Part shown: piece by piece, positions 17,769 to 25,693 of the stretch
Numbering within the stretch: the first letter of the stretch is position 1
How the letters are laid out: every line of letters starts with the position of its first letter
DNA from: an uncultured Succinatimonas sp.
GTDB taxonomy: Bacteria; Pseudomonadota; Gammaproteobacteria; Enterobacterales; Succinivibrionaceae
Length of the DNA stretch: 38,096 nt
Direction of reading: 5' to 3'
NCBI GenBank assembly: GCA_902465145.1
Contig: CABQMD010000002.1
Span: forward strand, 1-38,096
Program-made: the position numbers and the translations under genes
Notes under the pieces: generated by a model
The model's input: the letters and a program-made list of their open reading frames with translations, nothing else
Database searches by the model: none
What the model was told of the DNA's origin: nothing

Positions 17769-19884
17769 GGCTTTCTCCTGCAACTTTCTGCTTTTTACCG
17801 GCCGGAGCACGTTTTGGAAACAGAGAATCATAAATACAGGCTAATACGGTAAAGAAAGAACGCACCGGATTATCCTGCTTATATTCAGGACGTACCCACG
17901 CATCGGCTCTTGAGAAGATAAGACGTACAAATTCCCTGCGGGTATCTATATCGACGTTTTCAAAACTGAATCGTAAAAATTCGTCTTCACCCTGCATAGG
18001 TCTTACGATACGTTTCACATTGACGCATACAGTTGCATTACCTGTAGGGATCTCAAGATCGGTAATGGGATCCTCGTCCAAATTCAATTCGGCATTTCCT
18101 ATGGAAAAATTGTCCACGCGACAGCCGCCCATGGAAATATCCCTCATGACGGCTCTTGAGCATATTCCGCTTTGCTGATAAACATTAATAGGCAGTTCAA
18201 CATTCAAACGTTGCAATTTACGTTTGTTGGCTGTTTCGCGTCCTACGCAAATTGCAGCTATCAGCAACAAAAGATTTACCATGGCCCAAAAAATATTCAA
18301 CAGCATGGGGCCGAGCTGTGTTTCGAAATAATTGGGCAAAAAGATCTTAATTACACTGAACAGGATGGAAAATGCCAGTAAAAACGCGACTATAAGGTGA
18401 GGACGTACCGACAGCACATCAAAATAAGCTTTATCAACCGTTTGTCCCTTATCCGTCACGTTGAAATCACCGTGATGAGGGAAAAACAAAGTTGCCACGG
18501 TAGGTAAAACCAGATGAAATGACAGCACGGTATCATAAATCTGTCCCCAGAAACTGTAACGATAACGTCCGTACAATCTTGAACCAGATAACCCCGAGAG
18601 AATAAGATGCGGAATGGCGTAAGCCAAAAGCAGACTTACCGAACCGTGCACGATGGAGATCCCGAAAAGCAGATACAAAATCGGAGTAACCATAAAAATC
18701 ACACGGGGAAGCGCAAAGAAAAAGTAACTGGTGGCAGAAAGATAACAAAGTCTTTGAGCCAGCGTCAGCCCCTTACCGAACAAAGGATTATCCAGTCTGA
18801 AAATCTGCACCATGCCGCGGGCCCAGCGGTTTCGCTGTTTCAAATGCAAAACCAGACGCTCGGTAGCCAAACCGCCTGCCAAAATATGATCAAGAAAAGC
18901 AGTTTTCCATCCTTTACGTTGTAACTTTAAAGCCGTATGCGCATCTTCAGTCACTGTCTCAACGGCAAAACCGCCGATCTCATCTAGAGCACTGCGGCGG
19001 ATCACGGCACAGGATCCGCAGAAGAAGGTAGCATTCCAATTATCGTTACCGCGCTGGATCGGACCGTAGAACATGGCATTCTCGGGAGGAATGTCTCTTC
19101 CTAAATAGAGATTGCGCTGTATGGGATCTGGTGAATAGAAATGATGGGGAGTCTGAATAAGCGCCAGCTTGGGATCAGTAATAAAAGCCCCTACGGTTGA
19201 CTGCAAAAATATTTTGGTTGCAATGTGATCACAGTCAAAAATGGCAATGAGCTCGCCGTGAGTAAGAGTCATTGCATGATTAAGATTTCCTGCCTTGGCA
19301 TGCTTATTGTCAGATCGCGTGATATAACCTACCCCGATCTCGGTTGCGAAAGTCGCAAACTCACGACGACGCCCGTCATCCAAAAGATAAATCCTTATTT
19401 TGTCTTTGGGATATTCAAGACACTGCGCAGCTAAAACCGTATCACGTACCACATCCAGCGATTCGTTATAAGTAGGAATATATACGTCAACCGTAGGCCA
19501 TTTACTCACATCTTCAGGCATGGGCACGATCTTTCGATTTAATGACCATGAAAGCTGAAAGAAGCTTAAAAGCAGTACAACGTATACATAGATCTCGGCA
19601 CCGAAGAGCAAAACACCGAAAATGGTATCTATCCATGACGGAAACGATAGAGTCTGCGTCGCTCGGAAAAACATATAACGCGTCGAACATACAACCGACG
19701 TCAACAGCATGCAAAAAGAAACAAAATGCTTCTTAGAGCAAAAATTCGCAATCAGACAGGCTATAACCATACACATGCCGAAAATGAATTGGTTTTGTGC
19801 ATTCATAGGAGCTATAACCACCAAAACCAATACCGGCAATACCACACAAACGACAAAAAGTGCGGCAAACATTGAATTTTTCAT
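17761..19884 (-). CDS. bcsA: Cellulose synthase catalytic subunit (UDP-forming), GT2 with PilZ domain
   Basis: BcsA polymerises UDP-glucose into beta-1,4-glucan and passes the chain through its own membrane channel. In 707 residues it shows several N-terminal membrane helices. The GT2 core has VDVYIPTYNES, FDCDH (DxD), the TED motif in VTEDAHTAL, and QRNRW as the QxxRW motif. The gating loop FNVTDKG comes after further helices. The C-terminal PilZ domain carries RKLQR (RxxxR) and DISMGG (DxSxxG), so binding of c-di-GMP is predicted. It lacks the extra N-terminal part of the E. coli protein and is closer in size to acetic-acid bacterial BcsA. It starts 15 bases after bcsQ. Confidence 0.97.
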   Translation of the reverse strand: MKNSMFAALFVVCVVLPVLVLVVIAPMNAQNQFIFGMCMVIACLIANFCSKKHFVSFCMLLTSVVCSTRYMFFRATQTLSFPSWIDTIFGVLLFGAEIYVYVVLLLSFFQLSWSLNRKIVPMPEDVSKWPTVDVYIPTYNESLDVVRDTVLAAQCLEYPKDKIRIYLLDDGRRREFATFATEIGVGYITRSDNKHAKAGNLNHAMTLTHGELIAIFDCDHIATKIFLQSTVGAFITDPKLALIQTPHHFYSPDPIQRNLYLGRDIPPENAMFYGPIQRGNDNWNATFFCGSCAVIRRSALDEIGGFAVETVTEDAHTALKLQRKGWKTAFLDHILAGGLATERLVLHLKQRNRWARGMVQIFRLDNPLFGKGLTLAQRLCYLSATSYFFFALPRVIFMVTPILYLLFGISIVHGSVSLLLAYAIPHLILSGLSGSRLYGRYRYSFWGQIYDTVLSFHLVLPTVATLFFPHHGDFNVTDKGQTVDKAYFDVLSVRPHLIVAFLLAFSILFSVIKIFLPNYFETQLGPMLLNIFWAMVNLLLLIAAICVGRETANKRKLQRLNVELPINVYQQSGICSRAVMRDISMGGCRVDNFSIGNAELNLDEDPITDLEIPTGNATVCVNVKRIVRPMQGEDEFLRFSFENVDIDTRREFVRLIFSRADAWVRPEYKQDNPVRSFFTVLACIYDSLFPKRAPAGKKQKVAGESHA

Positions 19885-19899
19885 AAAAATCCCTTTTGC

Positions 19900-20688
19900 T
19901 CAATGACGCAGAGGGTTGATGATCATTGTGCCTTGCTTAACATCAAAGCCAAGGATCGCCGCGGTTTTTTTGGCAATAACATCGATATCAAAAGCCGCAG
20001 CCGAATTCTTGTTGTAATCGCAAACCGGGATCTGCTGAGCAGCTGCTTCACTTACCGAAGTATCACGATGAACGGTTCCCAAGAGATTGTCCTTGAAATT
20101 CTGCTCGGCAAAGCTTTGAATTTCCCGATTAAGTTTGATTCGGTTATCTGCCTGATTGATGACGATGTGATATCCGTGACCTCCGTTGATCACTCCGTCC
20201 ATCAGACCTCCTGCAAGTAATTGCGAAAACAGTGACACCGAAGCCGCATCGGCAAGCAAAGGTACAATTTGCATGTCTGAAACCTTTGATACCGATTCCA
20301 AAGCCTGAGAATACCCAGGAGCAAAATCAGCAATTACCAGCAAATCTTTATTGGCAAATAAAGACCCCTGTATCGTTTTAAAATAATTCTCCTGAGCCAT
20401 TGCTTCATCAAGTAACGTCCGCTGTTCTTTAGTAGATTTACCAAAAGGAAGCACAAAAAGGTTTTTATCCACGTTGACACATGCCGAAGCCCAATCTTTT
20501 TGCGGCATGGTTACGAAACCGCGATCATCTGACAATGACAGACCGAAATACAGCCTTAAAGAATTTTGCGGATCAAAATCCACCACGGCAACTCTGGTAC
20601 CGGAGCGTGAAAAAACATAAGCTAAATTAGCCGCTAATGTGGTTTTTCCTACTCCGCCTTTGGGAGAACAGATACTTATTACTGGCAT
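19900..20688 (-). CDS. bcsQ: Cellulose biosynthesis protein BcsQ, MinD/ParA-type ATPase
   Basis: BcsQ is a SIMIBI-class ATPase needed for cellulose synthesis and polar placement of the complex in E. coli, where it works with BcsR. The 262-residue protein starts with SICSPKGGVGKTTLAANLA, the deviant Walker A with two lysines. VVDFDPQNSLRLYFG is the switch I region, and VIADFAPGY the Walker B/switch II strand. No membrane-targeting C-terminal helix is obvious. The ten-base overlap with the upstream gene indicates tight translational coupling, as expected for a partner protein. Identification rests on motifs plus position directly before bcsA. Confidence 0.92.
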   Translation of the reverse strand: MPVISICSPKGGVGKTTLAANLAYVFSRSGTRVAVVDFDPQNSLRLYFGLSLSDDRGFVTMPQKDWASACVNVDKNLFVLPFGKSTKEQRTLLDEAMAQENYFKTIQGSLFANKDLLVIADFAPGYSQALESVSKVSDMQIVPLLADAASVSLFSQLLAGGLMDGVINGGHGYHIVINQADNRIKLNREIQSFAEQNFKDNLLGTVHRDTSVSEAAAQQIPVCDYNKNSAAAFDIDVIAKKTAAILGFDVKQGTMIINPLRH

Positions 20689-21242
20689 TTCATCAATCTC
20701 TTGTAAATGTCCTGCAACGGTTCATCCTGATTTGCAGTCGCATAATTTCCGTCGTGCGAAGAACTGAACAAAGTTTTGGCATAACCTGTTTTGGAAATTA
20801 CTTCATCGTTTGTACTTCTTTCAGGGCTATCTCCGGCTCCTCGTACGGACAGGGACACAGCTCTATCTTTTACAATCGGCTCCTGTTCAGCAATGACAGA
20901 GTGCTGTGTTAAAAAAGCCTTGAGGCTGCTGCGCCGCCGCGGCAAATTACCTGAGCTTTGCAAAACAGGCACAGATTCTTCTCTTTCCTTTGATCTTTTG
21001 TCGTTGCCGTGAATAAGTTCCATCACGGAATTACGATTTTTAATAGCAGGACTTTGCCCTAACTCACTTTTATTTATCAGTGTTTCTTTTTGTCCGGCCA
21101 TCTGCCGTACCAAAGCAAATCCTGAATTGCGGCAGTCAGCTTCTTTCAAAACTTTCTGTTCAAAATTTCTAAAACTTACGCCTTCGTCCGCATAAGCTCT
21201 GACAAACTTATCCTCACCAAGGTGTTCTACTTTATCAGGCAT
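20679..21242 (-). CDS. Putative cellulose-operon accessory protein, BcsO-like (divergent)
   Basis: This 187-residue protein is the first gene of the cellulose operon and overlaps bcsQ. It has no signal peptide or membrane helix. The middle is charged and low in hydrophobic residues, probably disordered. Three short conserved-looking patches stand out: VSFRNFEQKV with GFALVRQM near residues 22-50, GYAKTLFSSS near 152-161, and the end PLQDIYKRLMKC. As I recall, BcsO proteins of enteric type I operons share this plan: an N-terminal F-[KR]-D/N patch, a variable middle, and a C-terminal PLxxIxxRLxxC. That is the basis for the call, with BcsP or BcsR as alternatives. The start has GGAG six bases before ATG 21242. 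The function of the family is unknown. Confidence 0.5.
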   Translation of the reverse strand: MPDKVEHLGEDKFVRAYADEGVSFRNFEQKVLKEADCRNSGFALVRQMAGQKETLINKSELGQSPAIKNRNSVMELIHGNDKRSKEREESVPVLQSSGNLPRRRSSLKAFLTQHSVIAEQEPIVKDRAVSLSVRGAGDSPERSTNDEVISKTGYAKTLFSSSHDGNYATANQDEPLQDIYKRLMKCQ

Positions 21243-21312
21243 GCTTTTCTCCAGAAAATATGCGTAACGGCTTTAAATAAGATCAATCCGGTAATTTTAT
21301 CGCAAAAGAAAT

Positions 21313-21327
21313 AATGCTAATAGCATT
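21313..21327. promoter_or_regulatory. Dyad in the promoter region of the cellulose operon
   Basis: AATGCTA-A-TAGCATT is a perfect 7+7 inverted repeat in the 185-base gap before the BcsO-like gene. On the minus strand TAAAAT (21299-21294) lies just downstream and could be the -10. The dyad would then overlap the -35 region and could be a regulator site. Confidence 0.35.
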
Positions 21328-21364
21328 CATATCACGTTATCATTTTCCGTTCTCTAAACACACG

Positions 21365-21396
21365 AAAGGGAAACGAAAATCAATTCGTTTCCCTTT
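21365..21396. terminator. 13-bp hairpin between argG and the cellulose operon
   Basis: AAAGGGAAACGAA and TTCGTTTCCCTTT form a perfect 13-bp stem around AATCAA, 32 bases after the argG stop. The poly-T tail is better on the plus strand (TTTTTGTTGATT). On the minus strand, the direction of argG, only the TTT at the stem base is followed by CGTG. It is probably a terminator or attenuator that limits argFG readthrough into bcs, but it may leak. Confidence 0.6.
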
Positions 21397-21427
21397 TTGT
21401 TGATTAAAGAAAAATTACAATTCTAAA

Positions 21428-22654
21428 TTATTTTTTAGAAGCGGCATTGATTGCACGAATGCGAGCCGGCAAAGAATACAGACGAATGAAGCCTTCGGCA
21501 TCATGCTGGCTGTAAACGTGATCAGCACCGAAAGTCACGAAGTCAAAGTTAAAGAGGCTGTTCGGAGAATCCTTCTGGATCACGGAAACATTGCCCTTAT
21601 AGAGTTTGACAACTACCTTACCGTTAACATCTTTGGCGATTTCATCAGCTGCAGCCTGAAGGATCTCACGCAAACGGGTGAACCAGCGTCCGTCATACAC
21701 TAACTGTGAAAAATCAACAGCCAACTTTTCACGATACTCGAAAGTGGATTTGTCGAGGACCAGCTGTTCAATAGCGCGCAAAGCTGCGTAAATGATGGTA
21801 CCACCCGGGGTTTCATAGCAACCGCGTGATTTCATGCCGACCAGACGGTTCTCGGTAATGTCGATACGACCTACTCCGTTGCGAGCACCGTATTGGTTGA
21901 GCAGATCCAAAACCTGGAAAGCGGAAAGAGCTTTGCCGTCAACGGCTACAACCTTACCTTCCTTGATCTCAAGTTCATGAGTCTCGGGAGTATCGGGAGC
22001 TTTTTCAGGATCAGTTGTCCACACCCAAACATTCTCAGAAGCAGGATTCCAAGTATGCTCAAGTTCACCGCCTTCGGTGGAAATATGCAGACAGTTGGCA
22101 TCACGGCTGTAAATCTTCTTCAAAGAAGCTTTGCAGGGAATATGACGTTCAGCAAGATAAGCCAGCAATTCTTCACGAGACTGCAAATTCCAAATACGCC
22201 AAGGAGCAATCACATCGAGCTGAGGAGCCAAAGCAGCGACAGCACTTTCAAAACGTACCTGATCATTGCCCTTGCCGGTAGCTCCGTGAGAGATGGCATC
22301 GGCACCTTCTTCCAAAGCAGCCTCGACCATAGCTTTGGCAATGACGGGACGGGCAATGGCGGTACCGAGCAAATAAGTACCTTCGTACAGAGCACCGGTC
22401 TTCATCATTTCGAAGACATAATCATTGCAGAATTCTTCACGCAAATCCTTGATAATGCACTTGGAAGCGCCTGAAGCCTTGGCTTTTTCTTCGATACCTT
22501 CAAGGTCTTCACGTTCCTGACCGACGTCGGCAACGAAACAGATCACTTCACAACCGAAATTCTCTTTAAGCCAAGGGACGATGGTGGAGGTATCAAGACC
22601 GCCTGAATAAGCCAGCAGAACTTTTTTATACTGCTTGTTGGTTTTTTCTAACAT
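21428..22654 (-). CDS. argG: Argininosuccinate synthase
   Basis: ArgG condenses citrulline and aspartate with ATP to argininosuccinate. The 408-residue protein belongs to the shorter, bacterial type I class. The PP-loop ATP motif [12 protein letters not shown] is at the N-terminus. [15 protein letters not shown] and [17 protein letters not shown] are the citrulline and aspartate binding regions. It is 15 bases after argF with GAGGA upstream of the ATG, so argF-argG form one unit. A strong hairpin follows the stop. Confidence 0.97.
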   Translation of the reverse strand: MLEKTNKQYKKVLLAYSGGLDTSTIVPWLKENFGCEVICFVADVGQEREDLEGIEEKAKASGASKCIIKDLREEFCNDYVFEMMKTGALYEGTYLLGTAIARPVIAKAMVEAALEEGADAISHGATGKGNDQVRFESAVAALAPQLDVIAPWRIWNLQSREELLAYLAERHIPCKASLKKIYSRDANCLHISTEGGELEHTWNPASENVWVWTTDPEKAPDTPETHELEIKEGKVVAVDGKALSAFQVLDLLNQYGARNGVGRIDITENRLVGMKSRGCYETPGGTIIYAALRAIEQLVLDKSTFEYREKLAVDFSQLVYDGRWFTRLREILQAAADEIAKDVNGKVVVKLYKGNVSVIQKDSPNSLFNFDFVTFGADHVYSQHDAEGFIRLYSLPARIRAINAASKK

Positions 22655-22669
22655 TTATAAGTTCCTCAA

Positions 22670-23575
22670 TTAAGCTTTAATTAACTTTGACAATACGGAC
22701 ATATGAATGTGCAGACGGTTTTCCGCTTCGTCAAACACCACACTCTTATTTCCATCCATGACTTCATCAGTGATCTCGTAATTTCGGTGCGCAGGCAGAC
22801 AATGCATGACTATCTGAGCTCCGGAAGATGCCACCAAAGCATCATTGATTTGGTAAGGCATATATTTCTTTTTAACACTGTCCAATGGAGTGTTATCACC
22901 CATGGATACCCAGGTGTCGGTATAGAGTACGTCGGCGCGCACTTCTTTCGGATCGTTGAAAACTCTCAATTTACAACCGTGTGCAGCGGCAATTTCCGAA
23001 GCTTTGGCAAATACCTGCACGTCAGGCCCGCATCCTTCCGGGACGCAGCAGTCGACGTTGACTCCCAAAATAGCACCGGCCACCAGCAAGGAATTGGTAA
23101 CGTTGTTACCGTCTCCCATATAGCAAAGGTTAACACCCTGTAATTTGCCCAAATGCTCCCTTACGGTCAGATAATCTGCCATAGCCTGAGCCGGATGATA
23201 CATATCCGACAGGGCGTTTATAACCGGTACCGAACCGTATTGAGCCAGTTCCTCAAGAGTTCTTTGCGAAAAAACGCGTCCTACCAAGCTGTCTACCCAA
23301 CGGCACAGATTGCGTGAGTAATCGCCTATGGTTTCACGTTTACCCAATTCTCCGTTTTGAAGATCAAGATAAACCCCGTGACCTCCCAGACGATAAAAAG
23401 CTAATTCAAAAGTGGTTCTGGTTCTAAGAGACGGTTTTTCAAACATGATAGCGCCGCTTTTTCCTTCAAGCACATGTGCGTACTTTTTAGGATCTTTCTT
23501 CATTGCCGCAGCGGTATCCAGAATATCCAAATACTCATCCTGAGTGAATTCAAAGCCGGTCAGTAAATGACGCAT
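22670..23575 (-). CDS. argF: Ornithine carbamoyltransferase
   Basis: ArgF transfers the carbamoyl group of carbamoyl phosphate to ornithine, giving citrulline. At 301 residues it matches the Shewanella-type enzyme. FEKPSLRTRTTFE is the carbamoyl-phosphate loop (SxRTR), VGDGN-type YMGDGNNVTNS follows, DTWVSMGD binds ornithine, and MHCLPAHR is the HCLP loop. One change is odd: the usual HPCQ segment reads HPAQAMAD, with Ala for the conserved Cys. GGAG lies six bases before the start. It is the first gene of argFG; no clear ARG box was found in the 134 bases upstream, which separate it from nudE on the same strand. Confidence 0.95.
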   Translation of the reverse strand: MRHLLTGFEFTQDEYLDILDTAAAMKKDPKKYAHVLEGKSGAIMFEKPSLRTRTTFELAFYRLGGHGVYLDLQNGELGKRETIGDYSRNLCRWVDSLVGRVFSQRTLEELAQYGSVPVINALSDMYHPAQAMADYLTVREHLGKLQGVNLCYMGDGNNVTNSLLVAGAILGVNVDCCVPEGCGPDVQVFAKASEIAAAHGCKLRVFNDPKEVRADVLYTDTWVSMGDNTPLDSVKKKYMPYQINDALVASSGAQIVMHCLPAHRNYEITDEVMDGNKSVVFDEAENRLHIHMSVLSKLIKA

Positions 23576-23709
23576 GTATTTCTCCGTGAAGCATCATGTT
23601 CTTAGGCGCGGTCGTCATCCTGTCGGTAACCCTTAGAAAAAAGGCTGCGTAAGCTGATGCATGAAAAATTTTTTAACCTGCGTATATTAACAAAAAAGGT
23701 GCACTCTCG

Positions 23710-24282
23710 TCAGATGAAGTCCAAAGCGCGCAACGAAAGTGCAAGACACGCAATCGCCCGCGACTCCGTAAGAGGGGAATCTTTGGCAAATACCAGATCT
23801 TTTGCCTCATCCGGTGTGACCTTTATCAAAGCAATAGGCTCGGGTTCATCCCCGCTTTCAAGGCAATGTTTATAAAGATCCGTACATAAAAAACAATGCA
23901 TGCGCAGCGACAGCATTCCCGGAGCGACGGTCATTTCATCACGTAACTTCACACAATGTCTGAAACCGTAGCCAAGTTCTTCTCCCAGTTCTCTGGCAAG
24001 TGCCTGCTCAGGACTTTCCCCTTTGTCTATTTTTCCTTTGACAAACCCAAGCTCATAACGTTCAAAACCGCAAGCATATTCAGAACTCATCAAAAAATAT
24101 TTGCCGTCAAAAGGAACAGCCAGTACTGCTCCGTTTCCTCCGCCCAAACGCTCATATGTCCTTTGAGTTCCGTTAGAAAATTTAAGATCAAGTTCTTCCA
24201 CCGTAAAAAAATGCGACATCTTATGGCTGCGTCTTGCCAATACCTGCGGCAACTGTGCTTCCAATGCCGAAAAATCTGCCAT
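23710..24282 (-). CDS. nudE: ADP compounds hydrolase, Nudix family
   Basis: NudE hydrolyses ADP-ribose, Ap3A and NADH. The Nudix box is complete: G-KIDKG-E-SPEQALA-RELGEELG, fitting GX5EX7REUXEEXGU, at about residues 80-102. The N-terminal VEELDLKFSNGTQRTYERL and EYACGFERYELGF align in order with E. coli NudE. The 190-residue length is right. GGAG precedes the ATG. It diverges from hslR, and in E. coli nudE is likewise close to hslR-hslO. The exact substrate preference cannot be judged. Confidence 0.9.
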   Translation of the reverse strand: MADFSALEAQLPQVLARRSHKMSHFFTVEELDLKFSNGTQRTYERLGGGNGAVLAVPFDGKYFLMSSEYACGFERYELGFVKGKIDKGESPEQALARELGEELGYGFRHCVKLRDEMTVAPGMLSLRMHCFLCTDLYKHCLESGDEPEPIALIKVTPDEAKDLVFAKDSPLTESRAIACLALSLRALDFI

Positions 24283-24323
24283 ATTCAGCTCCTGCGACTT
24301 TACTCTAAATTCTGCTTTACGAC

Positions 24324-24332
24324 TGGTATACT
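24324..24332 (+). promoter_or_regulatory. Extended -10 promoter of hslRO
   Basis: TGG-TATACT, an extended -10, lies 51 bases before the hslR start codon in the nudE-hslR divergent gap. The -35 is poor (TCTAAA at 17 bases). Confidence 0.5.
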
Positions 24333-24383
24333 CTGCACCCGGATATTAACAGTTTTCAAATCTGCTCATCAGGTGTTTTTTTA

Positions 24384-24794
24384 ATGAAAGCCCCAACTTC
24401 CAAGAATAAGGATCTGCGACTTGACAAATGGCTTTGGGCCGCCAGATTTTATAAGACCAGATCTTTAGCACGCGAAATGATCGACGGAGGGAAAGTCGAT
24501 TACAACGGCGTACGAGCCAAACCTTCACGAACGGTAGAAATCGGTGCAAAAATAAAATTGTTGCGCGGCGGTTTACGTACGGAAGTAGAGGTTTTAGAGT
24601 TATCCGACGTACGCGGTCCGGCACCTGTTGCACAAAAACTTTATAAAGAAACAGAAGAGAGCATAAAGCAAAAAGCTAAACAGCTAGAACAGATCCGTAT
24701 CAACGCGCTGTTGGCTCCCCATCCTGACAGCAAACCGAACAAAAAGGAACGTCGTCAGCTTCTTGACATAAAATACAGTCAAAATCAGGAATAG
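24384..24794 (+). CDS. hslR: Heat-shock ribosome-associated protein Hsp15
   Basis: Hsp15 binds free 50S subunits that carry a stalled nascent chain and helps recycle them. The 136-residue protein has an N-terminal S4 RNA-binding domain: RLDKWLWAARFYKTRSLA, then IDGGKVDYNGVRAKPSRTV. The tail is long and basic (KKERRQLLDIK), as in the E. coli protein. The start codon has AGGTG nine bases upstream. hslO begins four bases after its stop, a pairing conserved from E. coli. No sigma-32 promoter was clearly seen; a sigma-70 extended -10 is present. Confidence 0.95.
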   Translation: MKAPTSKNKDLRLDKWLWAARFYKTRSLAREMIDGGKVDYNGVRAKPSRTVEIGAKIKLLRGGLRTEVEVLELSDVRGPAPVAQKLYKETEESIKQKAKQLEQIRINALLAPHPDSKPNKKERRQLLDIKYSQNQE

Positions 24795-24798
24795 AATT

Positions 24799-25671
24799 AT
24801 GAAAGATCTTAGTAGTATTACCCGTTTTCTTTTCGATAATCACGGCGTTCGCGGGGAAATACTGCGCCTTGCCGAACCTTGTGCTCAAATGCTAAAAGGC
24901 CAAAACTATCCCAAATGCGTACGCAACATGATGAGCGAACTTGCAGCATCTGCCGTACTTTTTGCAGCCACGCTTAAAGACGGATCGGAAGTAATGGTAC
25001 AAATTCGCGGCGGACAGGATTTCCCCATAAAATACGCACTTGTAAATATTCGCGGAGATTTGAGTTTTTACGGCTCAGCTCAATTAAAAGAAAATACCCC
25101 GTGTCCTGATGATCTGAGCTTTGATAAATTAACCGGCCAAGGCAGCGTTATGGTGTTAACGATTTTCCCTGCCGACGATCCCCAAAACAAATGGCAAGGC
25201 ATAGTCGAAGTTGATCCGAAATCCATAGCCGCAACACTTGAAGGTTATTTCAAAAACTCTCAGCAATTACCTACTACTTTTTTCATATGGTCCGATGATC
25301 AAAACAGAAGCAGTGCCGGCATTATGTTGCAGGTGATCCCGGAGATTGACGGAAATCAGGAATCGCTTGAACACCTGTCGATACTGGCTTCCACCATGAC
25401 CGAAAAGGAGATCATGACTTTATCTCCTGCCGAATGCCTGGGCAGACTGTTTGCCCACGAACAGGTAAGAGTTTTTCCTTCCAAAATTCCTAGTTTTCGT
25501 TGTATCTGTTCACGCGAACGCTGTGAAAAAGCTTTAAGCTCGCTTGCCCCTTCTGCATTGGAATCTCTTATCAACGATCACGGCACCTCAATGACATGCC
25601 AGCACTGCGGACACACCTATATTTTCAGTCAGAAGGATCTTGAAGATCTGCGTGTTAAGAACAATCAATGA
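24799..25671 (+). CDS. hslO: Redox-regulated holdase chaperone Hsp33
   Basis: Hsp33 prevents aggregation of unfolded proteins under oxidative stress. The 290-residue protein has the N-terminal HSP33 fold (DNHGVRGEILRL, VQIRGGQDFP). The C-terminal redox switch comes in order: CIC-SRERC at about 235 and CQHCG at about 267, giving the CxC and CxxC zinc ligands that form disulfides on activation. AGGA lies eight bases before the start. It is cotranscribed with hslR. The MFS gene follows after 22 bases and may be in the same operon. Confidence 0.96.
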   Translation: MKDLSSITRFLFDNHGVRGEILRLAEPCAQMLKGQNYPKCVRNMMSELAASAVLFAATLKDGSEVMVQIRGGQDFPIKYALVNIRGDLSFYGSAQLKENTPCPDDLSFDKLTGQGSVMVLTIFPADDPQNKWQGIVEVDPKSIAATLEGYFKNSQQLPTTFFIWSDDQNRSSAGIMLQVIPEIDGNQESLEHLSILASTMTEKEIMTLSPAECLGRLFAHEQVRVFPSKIPSFRCICSRERCEKALSSLAPSALESLINDHGTSMTCQHCGHTYIFSQKDLEDLRVKNNQ

Positions 25672-25693
25672 ATTTTAGGCTTTAGGAAGTAAC

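Noticed and set aside
23576..23709. ArgR binding boxes before argF
   Set aside because: No pair of TGAAT-N4-ATTCA-like half-sites could be made out.
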